A stretch of 64,000 bases of DNA, taken from positions 1,054,001 through 1,118,000 of the forward strand of contig NZ_CP116766.1 of assembly GCF_028463985.1 (NCBI RefSeq). The letters run 5' to 3'. Positions within the stretch are counted from its first letter, which is position 1. Each line of letters opens with the position of its first letter. This DNA comes from Neisseria lisongii. GTDB lineage: Bacteria; Pseudomonadota; Gammaproteobacteria; Burkholderiales; Neisseriaceae. Below, one piece after another: positions 7,982 to 16,356 of the stretch. The translations under genes were made by a program, and so were the position numbers. Below the pieces are notes generated by a model. It was not told the DNA's origin. It made no database searches and saw only the letters and a list, made by a program, of their open reading frames with translations.

Positions 7982-9463
7982 ATGGGTTTCAAACCTGTTC
8001 CTGCGGCTGTGTCTCTGCTGCTGGCGCTGCTGATTTGGTTTGTCGTTCCGGTACCGGAAGGTGTGTCGCCGCAGGCGTGGCACTTGCTGGCGCTGTTTGT
8101 CGGTATCATTGCCGGCATTATCGGCAAAGCCATGCCGATTGGGGCGATGGCGGTGCTGGCGATTACGCTGGTGGCGCTGACCGGCGTAACCGTTCCCGAA
8201 CTGATTGACGGCGAACCGGTAAAAAATCCCGCCGCCCAAGCGGTAAAAGATGCTTTGAGCAGCCTCAATCATTCGCTGATTTGGATGATCGGTATCGCCA
8301 TTATGATTTCACGGGGATTGCTGAAAACCGGTTTGGGTATGCGCATCGGCTATCTGCTGATTTCGGTATTCGGCAAACGTACGCTGGGCGTGGGTTACAG
8401 TCTGGCATTTGCCGATTTGCTGATCGGGCCGGTAACGCCGAGCAATACGGCGCGCGGTGGTGCCATTGTTCACCCGATTATGCGTTCCATTGCCCTGAGT
8501 TTCGGCTCTGATCCGGAACAGGGTACGGAAAACAAAATCGGCAAGTATCTGGCGCTGGTAAATTATCACGCCAACATCATCACCTGCTGCATTTTCGTAA
8601 CCGCTACCGCACCCAATCCGCTGGTGGTCGATTTGGTTGCCAAAGCCACCGATTCCGAAATTCATCTGAGCTGGGGAACTTGGTTTGCGGCGATGGTTGT
8701 TCCCGGCCTGATTGCCATGCTGCTGATGCCGCTGGCGCTGTATTTTATGTATCCGCCCGAAATCAAGCACACGCCCGATGCCACCACTTTTGCCAAGTCC
8801 AAACTGCAGGAAATGGGTGCGATGAAGCGTGATGAAAAAATCATGCTCGGCATTTTTCTGATTTTGCTGCTGCTGTGGGCGGGTGTACCGGATATGCTGT
8901 TCGGCATCAAAATCGATGCCACTGCCACCACTTTCCTCGGTCTGAGCCTGTGCCTGCTCACCGGCGTGCTGACTTGGGAAGATGCGCTGAAAGAAAAAGG
9001 CGCATGGGACACCATCGTGTGGTTTGCCGCCTTGGTGATGATGGCAAACTTTTTAAACAAACTGGGGCTGATTACCTGGCTGTCGGATGCCATGCAAAGC
9101 GGCATTGCCCATCTCGGCTTGAACTGGATTAGCGGCTGCGCCCTGCTGGTGCTGGCGTATCTCTATTCGCACTATGTGTTTGCCAGCGGCACGGCACACG
9201 TTACCGCCATGTTCGGCGCATTCTACGGCGCAGGCATTGCCTTGGGCGCGCCGCCGATGCTGTTTGCCCTGATTATGGCCGCCGCTTCCGGCATTATGAT
9301 GTCGCTGACCCATTACGCCTCCGGCTCTTCGCCCGTGATTTACGGCTCAAACTATGTCGGCATGGGCGAATGGTGGAAAGCCGGTTTTGCCATGAGCATA
9401 CTCGAACTGCTGGTATTCGGCACCATCGGCGTGTTGTGGTGGAAAGTATTGGGTTATTGGTAA
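7982..9463 (+). CDS. DASS-family dicarboxylate/anion transporter
   Basis: A 493-residue inner-membrane protein of the divalent anion:Na+ symporter (SLC13/CitT) family with 11-13 hydrophobic segments. The two conserved Ser-Asn-Thr type substrate loops are visible: LLIGPVTPSNTARGGAIV (about 146-163) and, in the second repeat, SLTHYASGSSPVIYGSNYVG (about 441-460). The closest types are the bacterial CitT/TtdT/2-oxoglutarate-malate carriers. It starts 147 bases after the fumarate reductase-like operon on the same strand, with AGGAG seven bases before the ATG. Uptake of malate or fumarate, or exchange against succinate, would fit that context. Exact substrate and mode (symport or antiport) are not readable. 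Confidence 0.9.
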   Translation: MGFKPVPAAVSLLLALLIWFVVPVPEGVSPQAWHLLALFVGIIAGIIGKAMPIGAMAVLAITLVALTGVTVPELIDGEPVKNPAAQAVKDALSSLNHSLIWMIGIAIMISRGLLKTGLGMRIGYLLISVFGKRTLGVGYSLAFADLLIGPVTPSNTARGGAIVHPIMRSIALSFGSDPEQGTENKIGKYLALVNYHANIITCCIFVTATAPNPLVVDLVAKATDSEIHLSWGTWFAAMVVPGLIAMLLMPLALYFMYPPEIKHTPDATTFAKSKLQEMGAMKRDEKIMLGIFLILLLLWAGVPDMLFGIKIDATATTFLGLSLCLLTGVLTWEDALKEKGAWDTIVWFAALVMMANFLNKLGLITWLSDAMQSGIAHLGLNWISGCALLVLAYLYSHYVFASGTAHVTAMFGAFYGAGIALGAPPMLFALIMAAASGIMMSLTHYASGSSPVIYGSNYVGMGEWWKAGFAMSILELLVFGTIGVLWWKVLGYW

Positions 9464-9490
9464 CACTGTCCATCTGCAACCCATATCAAG

Positions 9491-9543
9491 AGGCCGTCTG
9501 AAAAATGCTTTGCCGTTAGGCAAAACGCATTTTCAGACGGCCT
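9491..9543. terminator. inverted DUS pair terminator
   Basis: AGGCCGTCTGAAAAATGC and its inverse enclose a small loop after the DASS gene. Confidence 0.85.
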
Positions 9544-9587
9544 TTCTGCTATAATCACGGCATTCCCATTTCCCCATTCCGATTACC

Positions 9588-10991
9588 GTGAAAATTCTGA
9601 TTCTGGGCAGTGGCCAAGTCGGTTCGACCATTGCGCAAAACCTCGCCACCCTACCAAGCAACGACGTAACCATCATCGATATTGACGAAAAAGCGCTGCA
9701 CCATCTGGGCAGCCATCTCGATGTGCAGACCATACACGGCAACGGTGCTTCGCCGTTTGTATTGGAGCAGGCGGGCGCAGCCGATGCCGATTTATTGCTG
9801 GCGCTGACCCGCAGCGACGAAACCAATATCGTTGCCTGCAAAATCGCCGCCGACCTGTTCAACATTCCCGCCCGCATTGCCCGGGTGCGTTCGTCCGAAT
9901 ACCTCGAATACCTGCTTCCCGACCGTGAAGAAGCCGACAACACCCTGAGCATTTTCAACCTTACCGAAACCATCAGTCCCGAGCAGTTGGTAACCGAGCA
10001 GCTCGCCGGATTATTGAGCTACACCAGCGCCCTGCAGGTATTGAGTTTTGCCGACGACCGTGTGCGCATGATTATCGTGCAGGCACGTCAGGGCGGTTTG
10101 CTGGTCAATCAGGAAATTTCCCACATTATCCGCCACTTGCCCGAAGATGCCGACTGTCAAATCTGCGCCATCTACCGCAACAACCGCCTGATTGTTCCCT
10201 CGCCGCAAACCGTTATCATCGAAGGCGACGAAGTCTGCTTTGTCGCCAGCACCGCCGACGTGCCGATTATCATGCGCGAACTGCGTCCCAAAGAACAGCG
10301 TACCCGCCGCATTATGATTGCCGGCGGCGGCAACATCGGCTACCGTTTGGCCAAACGTCTGGAAACGCAATACGACATCAAAATCATCGAATTCAAATCC
10401 AGCCGTGCAGAATGGTTGGCGGAAAACCTCGATAACACGCTGGTGCTGCAAGGCTCGGCAACCGATGAATCGCTGCTCAACGAAGAATATATCGACGAAA
10501 TCGACGTTTACTGCGCCCTCACCAACGATGATGAAAACAACATCATGTCCAGCCTGCTGGCAAAAAACCTCGGTGCCAAACGGGTGATTACCATCGTCAA
10601 TCGTTCCAGCTACGTCGATTTGCTCGAAGGCAACAAAATCGACATCGTCGTGTCGCCGCACCTGATTACCATCGGCTCGATTCTCGCCCATATCCGCCGG
10701 GGCGATGTGGTCGCCGTCCATCCGCTGCGGCGGGGTACGGCGGAAGCCATCGAAGTGATTGTCCACGGCGACAAACACACTTCCGCCATTGTCGGTAGGC
10801 GGATTATGGATGTCCAATGGCCCGCCGGTTGCCACTTTGCCGCACTGGTTCGGGAAAACGAGGTGATTATGGGGCATCATACCGAAACCGTGCTGCAAGA
10901 CGGCGACCATGTGATTTTCTTCGTCTCCCGCCGCCGCATTCTGCGTGAATTGGAAAAACTGATTCAGGTTAAAATGGGCTTTTTCGGCTGA
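9588..10991 (+). CDS. trkA: Trk potassium uptake regulator TrkA
   Basis: A 467-residue peripheral membrane protein that gates the TrkH/TrkG potassium channel. It has two RCK halves. The first nucleotide-binding motif is MKILILGSGQVGSTIA (1-16) followed by DIDE; the second is RRIMIAGGGNIGYRLA near 240-255. Each is followed by a TrkA-C domain (about 140-220 and 370-455). Length matches TrkA. The start is a GTG at 9588, since the nucleotide-binding strand begins immediately with it. No trkH is in the window, so it stands alone here. Confidence 0.95.
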   Translation: MKILILGSGQVGSTIAQNLATLPSNDVTIIDIDEKALHHLGSHLDVQTIHGNGASPFVLEQAGAADADLLLALTRSDETNIVACKIAADLFNIPARIARVRSSEYLEYLLPDREEADNTLSIFNLTETISPEQLVTEQLAGLLSYTSALQVLSFADDRVRMIIVQARQGGLLVNQEISHIIRHLPEDADCQICAIYRNNRLIVPSPQTVIIEGDEVCFVASTADVPIIMRELRPKEQRTRRIMIAGGGNIGYRLAKRLETQYDIKIIEFKSSRAEWLAENLDNTLVLQGSATDESLLNEEYIDEIDVYCALTNDDENNIMSSLLAKNLGAKRVITIVNRSSYVDLLEGNKIDIVVSPHLITIGSILAHIRRGDVVAVHPLRRGTAEAIEVIVHGDKHTSAIVGRRIMDVQWPAGCHFAALVRENEVIMGHHTETVLQDGDHVIFFVSRRRILRELEKLIQVKMGFFG

Positions 10992-11012
10992 ACCATTGCG
11001 CTGTTTGACCAT

Positions 11013-11063
11013 ATCATGCCGTCTGAAAAGCGGATTAACCGCATTTTTTCAGACGGCATGATA
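11013..11063. terminator. inverted DUS pair terminator (AT type)
   Basis: TATCATGCCGTCTGAAAA and its inverse form a long stem followed by TTTTTTA on the plus strand. It uses the ATGCCGTCTGAA variant. Confidence 0.85.
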
Positions 11064-11125
11064 TTTTTTACACAAAATTATGCTACAGTAATTTCTGTTT
11101 AATGATTATCCAAAAGGATTTTTTT

Positions 11126-11833
11126 ATGTTGAAACACGCCGTAACCGCCTGCCTGCTGGCCGCCGCCCTGCCCGCCGTTGCCGAGCCGCTGAATTACAAT
11201 GTGGTCGAATTTTCCGAAAGCGCCAATATCGAAGTGGCACGGGACACCATGACCGCCCGTTTCCAAGTGCGTGCCGAAGGCAAAGACCGTGAAGCAGTGA
11301 ATAGCGAATTCACCAAAAAGTTCAACAGTTTCAGCAAAAAAGCGCAAAACAGCCCGTTTAAAAGCGAATTAATCAGCCGCCACGCTACGCCCCGTTATCA
11401 ATACAGCAACGGCAAACGTACCCAAACCGGCTGGGAAGAAGTCGCTGAATTTAAAGTGGAAAGCAAAGATTTCAATGCACTCAACCGCCTGATTGCCGCT
11501 GCGCAAAGCGATGCCAACCTGCAATACACTTCGTTCAGCGTGTCCAAACAAAAACGTGAATCGGTGATTGACGAAGTAAGCAAAGCCGCCATTCTGCGTT
11601 TCAAAGACCGTGCGCAAACGCTAGCGCAGACTTTGGGCCACAGCAGCTATAAAATCGTCAAACTCAACTTAGGCCATATCGGCAGCCAGCCGGTGCAATA
11701 CGAAAGCGCCGCCGCCTTCAAATCCGTCCGAGCCGTGCCGCTGGCCGCTTCTGCCGATGGCGGGGAAATCGACAATCCGACTCCGGGTACGGAAGAAATC
11801 AGCATTACCGTGGACGGTTCGATTCAGATGTAA
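11126..11833 (+). CDS. periplasmic SIMPL (DUF541) domain protein
   Basis: A 235-residue protein with a Sec signal peptide at residues 1-19 (MLKHAVTACLLAAALPAVA). The SIMPL/DUF541 fold follows: FSESANIEVARDTMTARFQV, a run of charged helix, GWEEVAEFKVESKDFNALNRLI and a C-terminal EEISITVDGSIQM strand. I take the ATG at 11126 because AAGGA sits seven bases upstream; an in-frame ATG eight codons earlier adds charged residues before the signal. Family members form periplasmic oligomers linked to stress in some bacteria, but the molecular role is unclear. The gene is monocistronic between two DUS terminators. Confidence 0.85.
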   Translation: MLKHAVTACLLAAALPAVAEPLNYNVVEFSESANIEVARDTMTARFQVRAEGKDREAVNSEFTKKFNSFSKKAQNSPFKSELISRHATPRYQYSNGKRTQTGWEEVAEFKVESKDFNALNRLIAAAQSDANLQYTSFSVSKQKRESVIDEVSKAAILRFKDRAQTLAQTLGHSSYKIVKLNLGHIGSQPVQYESAAAFKSVRAVPLAASADGGEIDNPTPGTEEISITVDGSIQM

Positions 11834-11853
11834 TCCGTCATTTCGATACACCA

Positions 11854-11896
11854 CAGGCCGTCTGAAAACCGCTCTATTGCATTTTCAGACGGCCTG
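11854..11896. terminator. inverted DUS pair terminator
   Basis: CAGGCCGTCTGAAAAC and its inverse, just after the SIMPL gene. Confidence 0.85.
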
Positions 11897-11946
11897 TTGC
11901 CGTGAAATATCGTAAATCTACTTAAGAAACCGTACGATTTTCAAAT

Positions 11947-12055
11947 ATCGTGAATTCACTTTAAAAGAAAAGAGGACAATGCGGCGAGCCGAAGACCATA
12001 TAAATAATACGGCTAGGCGAGCCGACACTGTGTTATTTTAAAGTAAATTCACTAT
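11947..12055. mobile_element. Correia-like miniature element, 109 bases
   Basis: 20-base terminal inverted repeats ATCGTGAATTCACTTTAAAA and ATAGTGAATTTACTTTAAAA, two mismatches. Total length matches the short class of Correia elements (104-108 bases). Its right end stops one base before the stop codon of the M48 peptidase gene. Confidence 0.65.
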
Positions 12056-12056
12056 A

Positions 12057-12842
12057 TCACCGCCCCAAAGCCCTGCTGCGTTCATACAGCGGCATCACTT
12101 GCGGCAACATTTTGCGGATGGCGTTTATCCGTGTCTGATTGGTCGGGTGGGTGGACAAAATCGCCAAACCGCCGTCGCTGCCCTGTACCCGATTCATTTT
12201 TTCCCACACGCTGATGGCCGCCTGCGGGTTGTAGCCTGCCCTTGCCATCAGCAGCACGCCGCCGGCATCGGCTTCGCTTTCCTGATGGCGGGAAAACGGT
12301 TTGTGTGCCAGCAAATCCGTACCCAAACCGACCAAGCCGCCGTCCACACCGGTTGCGCCCGCTAAAATCGAGCCGCCGATTCCGGCCAAAACCTGTCCGC
12401 CCAAAGCCTGTTTGCTGTGTTCCAACAGGGCGTGGGTCATTTCGTGGCCGATAACGGCGGCGATTTCGTCATCAGTCATCTGCAAACGTTCGACCATACC
12501 GGTGTACATCGCCATTTTGCCGCCCGGCATGGCCCATGCGTTCATTTCGTCGCTGCGGATAACGTTCATCTGCCAGTTGAAGCGCACCGGCGTGCGGTTG
12601 GCTTGGTCGGCATACGGCACCAATCGGTTAAACACTTTCTGAATGCGTCGGGCGGTCAGCGATGATACATCCAGCACCCGCCTGCTCTGCGCCTGATTCA
12701 AAATGGCGGTGTATTGCTTGGCGGATTGTTCGTTGAGGGTGGCGGAGTTGTAGCCCGCCAAATCGGCCACGGCGGTACAGCCCGCCAAGAGGGATATGGT
12801 TGAACATAAAAGAAGAAGCGTATTCTGTTTGCGTGTGTTCAA
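12057..12842 (-). CDS. M48 family zinc metallopeptidase lipoprotein
   Basis: A 261-residue lipoprotein of the LoiP/YcaL type. The signal ends in LLAGC with the lipidated cysteine at residue 22. The zinc site is HEMTH at 133-137, with the third ligand in the HQESEADAGGVLLMARAGY segment. It probably sits in the outer membrane facing the periplasm and clears misfolded outer-membrane proteins. The start is a TTG; the only nearby upstream ATG runs into a stop after three codons. A Correia-like element touches the stop codon. It is monocistronic. Confidence 0.9.
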   Translation of the reverse strand: MNTRKQNTLLLLCSTISLLAGCTAVADLAGYNSATLNEQSAKQYTAILNQAQSRRVLDVSSLTARRIQKVFNRLVPYADQANRTPVRFNWQMNVIRSDEMNAWAMPGGKMAMYTGMVERLQMTDDEIAAVIGHEMTHALLEHSKQALGGQVLAGIGGSILAGATGVDGGLVGLGTDLLAHKPFSRHQESEADAGGVLLMARAGYNPQAAISVWEKMNRVQGSDGGLAILSTHPTNQTRINAIRKMLPQVMPLYERSRALGR

Positions 12843-12993
12843 TGTTATGTTTCCATCAAAAAATGCGGCCGATTCAAATATCAGAATCGGCCCGATAACG
12901 CATTGATTGTGAAATTATCTCAAAACCCTACGGCGTTGGCTGCGGCTCTCCGCCTTATATTGCTTTGAAATGATTCCACGCTCATCCAAACAA

Positions 12994-13050
12994 AGGCCGT
13001 CTGAAAAATGAGCCAAGCAGTTTTTGCCCACATCAATTTTCAGACGGCCT
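12994..13050. terminator. inverted DUS pair terminator downstream of pbpG
   Basis: AGGCCGTCTGAAAAAT and its inverse separated by about 25 bases, nine bases from the pbpG stop on the minus strand. Confidence 0.75.
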
Positions 13051-13058
13051 CTCTGCCG

Positions 13059-14015
13059 TTACGACTGTTTCTGCAACATCCAAGATTCGATGCGGCGGGC
13101 ATCGTTGACACGGGTGGTTGAGGTCGGCGAGTTCAGCAATACGATGGTAATCGGCTGGTTCTGCACTTTGGCTTTCACCACCATCGAGCGCCCTGCTTCC
13201 CGGATATAGCCGGTTTTTTGCAATTCGATGTTCCACGAGCCTTCGCGCACCAGCGCATTGGAGTTTTTGTAAACCTGTTTTTTACCGGCGGAAGTATAGA
13301 CTTGTCCGTAATTTGAAGTCGAATTGCTGCGGATTTTCGCATAATTGCTCGCCGCCTGAACCATGCGGTTCAAATCGTGGGCAGTGGAAACATTGCGGAA
13401 GTCCAAGCCGGTCGGTTCGTAAAAGCGGCTGTTATACATGCCCAGACTTTGTGCCTTGGCATTCATCGCTGCCACAAATGCCGACATACCGCCCGGATAA
13501 GTGCGGCCCAAGGCATGGGTGGCACGGTTTTCGCTGCTCATCAGGCTCAGATGCAGCAACTCGCCCCGGGTCAGCGTGGTGCCGATAGACAGGCGGCTGC
13601 CCGTGCCTTTCAGGCGGTCGATTTCGTCGGGGGTAATCGTTACCAACTCGTTCATATCCAAACCGGCATCCAGCGTAACCATGGCGCTCATCAGTTTGGA
13701 AATCGAGGCAATCGGCATCACACGGTTGGCGTTTTTCTGATACAGAACTTCGCCGGTTTTGTTATTCACAATCAGCGCCGACTGCGAAGAGAGCAGCGGG
13801 CCGGCAATCGCTGCCTGCGCTTCGACAAAATCCGCCTGAGCATTGCTGTTGTTCAAAATGGCCAAAGGGTCTTGCTGGGTCGGGAAATTCTGTTCCAAAA
13901 ACTGACCCAGCACATCAATATTGTTGTCTGCCAAGGCTGCAACCGGCGACACCGCCAGCATACCGCCCAAACAAACACAACCCAATTTTCTGCCCAATTT
14001 ATTCAAAAACATCAT
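13059..14015 (-). CDS. pbpG: D-alanyl-D-alanine endopeptidase (PBP7 family)
   Basis: A 318-residue low-molecular-weight penicillin-binding protein that trims peptidoglycan cross-links in the periplasm. A signal peptide (about residues 1-29, ending VAALA) precedes the transpeptidase-like fold. All three active-site motifs are visible: SISK (Ser nucleophile and Lys), SEN, and KTG in LQKTGYIREAG. The ATG at 14015, with GGAA upstream, gives a clean signal peptide; the frame stays open to 14045. Length fits PbpG. It is transcribed away from clpX. Confidence 0.92.
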   Translation of the reverse strand: MMFLNKLGRKLGCVCLGGMLAVSPVAALADNNIDVLGQFLEQNFPTQQDPLAILNNSNAQADFVEAQAAIAGPLLSSQSALIVNNKTGEVLYQKNANRVMPIASISKLMSAMVTLDAGLDMNELVTITPDEIDRLKGTGSRLSIGTTLTRGELLHLSLMSSENRATHALGRTYPGGMSAFVAAMNAKAQSLGMYNSRFYEPTGLDFRNVSTAHDLNRMVQAASNYAKIRSNSTSNYGQVYTSAGKKQVYKNSNALVREGSWNIELQKTGYIREAGRSMVVKAKVQNQPITIVLLNSPTSTTRVNDARRIESWMLQKQS

Positions 14016-14396
14016 GTAATCTATTCCAAATATCTGAAAATACACCGTTTCTATGATTCATAAAACGGCGGCTCAACGGCAAATCCGCAGCCTGCGCCGC
14101 AGCGTTTTGCCGATAGTGAAACAAACGGCAAAGCCATGCGGCATTGCTTATTTCACTGTATCCGAAACTTTAAACGCTTAATTTTGGAAGCATTTGCCTG
14201 AAATGTAAAGCCGAAAACGGCAATTTTGCGTTTGTTTGCAACTTTCGCCGCTTCAAACCGTTTTTTCCGCCACGATTGCAACACTTGGTGCGGAAATTTG
14301 ATAAACCGGCCAATAGTCATTATACTAAACCGATTTTGTCGGCGCTGCGCTCTGCCGCCGCCCTTTTATCCCCCTATTCAAAAGAATTCAGCCATT
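14016..14396. other. pbpG-clpX divergent spacer
   Basis: 380 bases holding promoters for both genes, though no strong -35/-10 pair stands out. A 51-base inverted-repeat relic lies at 14112-14162. A TTATACTA stretch near 14318-14325 could be the clpX -10 region. Confidence 0.4.
14112..14162. repeat. short Correia-like relic
   Basis: Ends GATAGTGAAACAA and TTATTTCACTGTATC are inverted copies, with a palindromic middle (GCAAAGCCATGCGGCATTGC). Probably an element that lost its interior. Confidence 0.45.
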
Positions 14397-15632
14397 ATGT
14401 CAGAAGAAAAACGCCACTGCTCGTTTTGCGGCAAATCCGAACACGAAGTACAAAACCTGATTGAAGGCGAAAATGCCTTTATCTGCAACGAATGTATCGA
14501 AACCTGCGGCACCATCCTGCAAAGTGCCGACGATGATGAACAACCGCTTTCCGAAAGCGGCAATGAAGGTTTGTCTGCCAAACTGCCGACGCCGTCTGAA
14601 ATCGTTGCCAACCTCAACGATCACGTTATCGGCCAAGAACAGGCCAAAAAAGCCTTGGCGGTTGCCGTGTACAACCACTACAAACGCCTGCGCCACCCGA
14701 AAGCAGACGGCACAGTCGAGCTTTCCAAATCCAATATTCTGCTGATCGGCCCGACCGGTTCGGGCAAAACCTTACTGGCGCAATCATTGGCACGCAAGCT
14801 GGACGTGCCGTTTGTGATGGCCGATGCCACCACCCTGACCGAAGCGGGCTATGTCGGCGAAGATGTCGAACAAATCATCACCAAACTTTTGGGCAAATGC
14901 GATTTTGATGTCGAAAAAGCCCAACGGGGTATTGTCTATATTGACGAAATCGACAAAATCTCCCGTAAAAGCGACAATCCGTCCATCACTCGGGATGTGT
15001 CCGGCGAAGGCGTGCAACAGGCGCTGCTGAAACTGATTGAAGGCACGGTTGCCAGCGTTCCACCTCAAGGCGGCCGCCGCAATCCGAATCAGGAATTTAT
15101 CAACGTCGATACCACCAATATCCTCTTTATCTGCGGCGGCGCATTTGCCGGTTTGGAAAAAGTTATCCGCCAGCGTACTGAAAAAGGCGGTATCGGCTTC
15201 GGCGCATCGGTACACAGCAAAGACGAAAATTCCGATATTTCCGAACTCTTTGAAAGCGTCGAGCCGGAAGACTTAATCAAATTCGGCCTGATTCCCGAAC
15301 TCATCGGCCGCCTGCCGGTGATTGCCACCTTGGCGGAATTGGACGAAGATGCCTTAGTCAATATTCTGACCGAACCGAAAAACGCCTTAATCAAGCAATA
15401 CCAAGCCCTGTTTGCCATGGAAGACGTAGAGCTGGAAGTCGAACAAGATGCTCTGCGTTCGATTGCCAAACAAGCCTTGGAACGCAAAACCGGCGCCCGC
15501 GGCCTGCGCTCCATCGTCGAACGCAGCCTGCTGGATACCATGTACCAACTGCCTGATTTGCAAGATGTAAACAAAGTGTTGGTAACCCAAGACGTTGTCG
15601 AAAAAGGCGCAGCGCCGCAACTGCTGCCCTAA
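14397..15632 (+). CDS. clpX: ATP-dependent protease ATPase subunit ClpX
   Basis: A 411-residue AAA+ unfoldase that feeds tagged proteins to ClpP. The N-terminal C4 zinc-binding domain has CSFCGKSEHEV and CNECIETC. The Walker A motif is GPTGSGKT (near 118-125) and the Walker B is IVYIDEIDKI. The pore loop appears as GYVGEDVE, and the RKSDNPSITRDVSGEGVQQALLK segment is typical of ClpX. The C-terminal small domain carries sensor 2 (GARGLRSI). The start at 14397 places the zinc domain at the N-terminus as in all ClpX; the longer open frame is spurious. clpP is not adjacent in this window. Confidence 0.97.
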   Translation: MSEEKRHCSFCGKSEHEVQNLIEGENAFICNECIETCGTILQSADDDEQPLSESGNEGLSAKLPTPSEIVANLNDHVIGQEQAKKALAVAVYNHYKRLRHPKADGTVELSKSNILLIGPTGSGKTLLAQSLARKLDVPFVMADATTLTEAGYVGEDVEQIITKLLGKCDFDVEKAQRGIVYIDEIDKISRKSDNPSITRDVSGEGVQQALLKLIEGTVASVPPQGGRRNPNQEFINVDTTNILFICGGAFAGLEKVIRQRTEKGGIGFGASVHSKDENSDISELFESVEPEDLIKFGLIPELIGRLPVIATLAELDEDALVNILTEPKNALIKQYQALFAMEDVELEVEQDALRSIAKQALERKTGARGLRSIVERSLLDTMYQLPDLQDVNKVLVTQDVVEKGAAPQLLP

Positions 15633-15650
15633 CTACATGATTTGACGGAA

Positions 15651-15709
15651 ACAGGCCGTCTGAAAACAGGTTTTGCCGCAACGCAGAACCCCGTTTTCAG
15701 ACGGCCTGT
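15651..15709. terminator. inverted DUS pair terminator
   Basis: ACAGGCCGTCTGAAAAC and its inverse after clpX; serves convergent clpX and ssb. Confidence 0.85.
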
Positions 15710-15808
15710 TGTGTATCCCGAACAATGAAATGCACCCAAACAAATACCGTATTCAGCCTTTCATTGAAAAGACTGAATACGGCATGAACATCATTTTTCC
15801 CAACCTGA

Positions 15809-16354
15809 TCAGAACGGAATATCGTCGTCAATGTCTTCCACCGGTGCAGCAGGTGCTGCCTGCGGTACGCGGCGCGCAGGTGCGGCGGGCGGTTCGGCGG
15901 AGTAGGATTGGGCGGCTTGGTTGCCGTAATTTTGCTGCGGCGCTTGATTTTGGTATGAGCCTTGGTTTTGCTGGTAGCCGCCGTGGTCGTAACCGTCGTC
16001 GTAGTTGGTGCTGCTGCCGCTGTCGTTGCGGCCGCCGAGCATTTTCATTTCAGCGGCGATGATGTCGTAGGCGGTGCGTTCGATACCGTCTTTACCTTGG
16101 TATTTGCGGCTTTGGATACGGCCTTCGAGGTAAACTTGGCTGCCTTTTTTCAGATATTGTCCGGCAATTTCTGCCAAGCGGCGGTACATGGTAATGTTGT
16201 GCCATTCGGTGCGTTCCTGACGCTGGCCGTTGCGGTCGTTCCATGTTTCGCTGGTGGCAACGCTAAAGTTGCACACGGCTTCGCCGTTGGGCATATAGCG
16301 CACTTCCGGATCACGCCCCAAGCGGCCGATTAGGATTACTTTGTTTACTGACAT
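15809..16354 (-). CDS. ssb: single-stranded DNA-binding protein
   Basis: A 181-residue SSB. The OB fold covers residues 1-110 (SVNKVILIGRLGRDPEVRY, NFSVATSETW, WHNITMYRRLAEIAGQYLKKGSQVYLEG). A Gln/Asn/Tyr/Gly-rich linker follows, and the canonical acidic tip DIDDDIPF binds repair and replication partners. Two adjacent ATGs are possible; the second (16354) is seven bases from GGAG and is preferred. The start overlaps the stop of the upstream transporter gene within TGATG, so ssb is translationally coupled to it. Confidence 0.97.
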   Translation of the reverse strand: MSVNKVILIGRLGRDPEVRYMPNGEAVCNFSVATSETWNDRNGQRQERTEWHNITMYRRLAEIAGQYLKKGSQVYLEGRIQSRKYQGKDGIERTAYDIIAAEMKMLGGRNDSGSSTNYDDGYDHGGYQQNQGSYQNQAPQQNYGNQAAQSYSAEPPAAPARRVPQAAPAAPVEDIDDDIPF

Positions 16355-16356
16355 CA

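Noticed and set aside
11881..11946. Repeats of AAATATCG around the Correia-like element
   Set aside because: Short and imperfect; they do not form a clear element or operator.
14226..14396. 57-residue N-terminal extension of ClpX
   Set aside because: It has no conserved content and lies before the zinc domain that begins ClpX in all known cases; it is the leader region.
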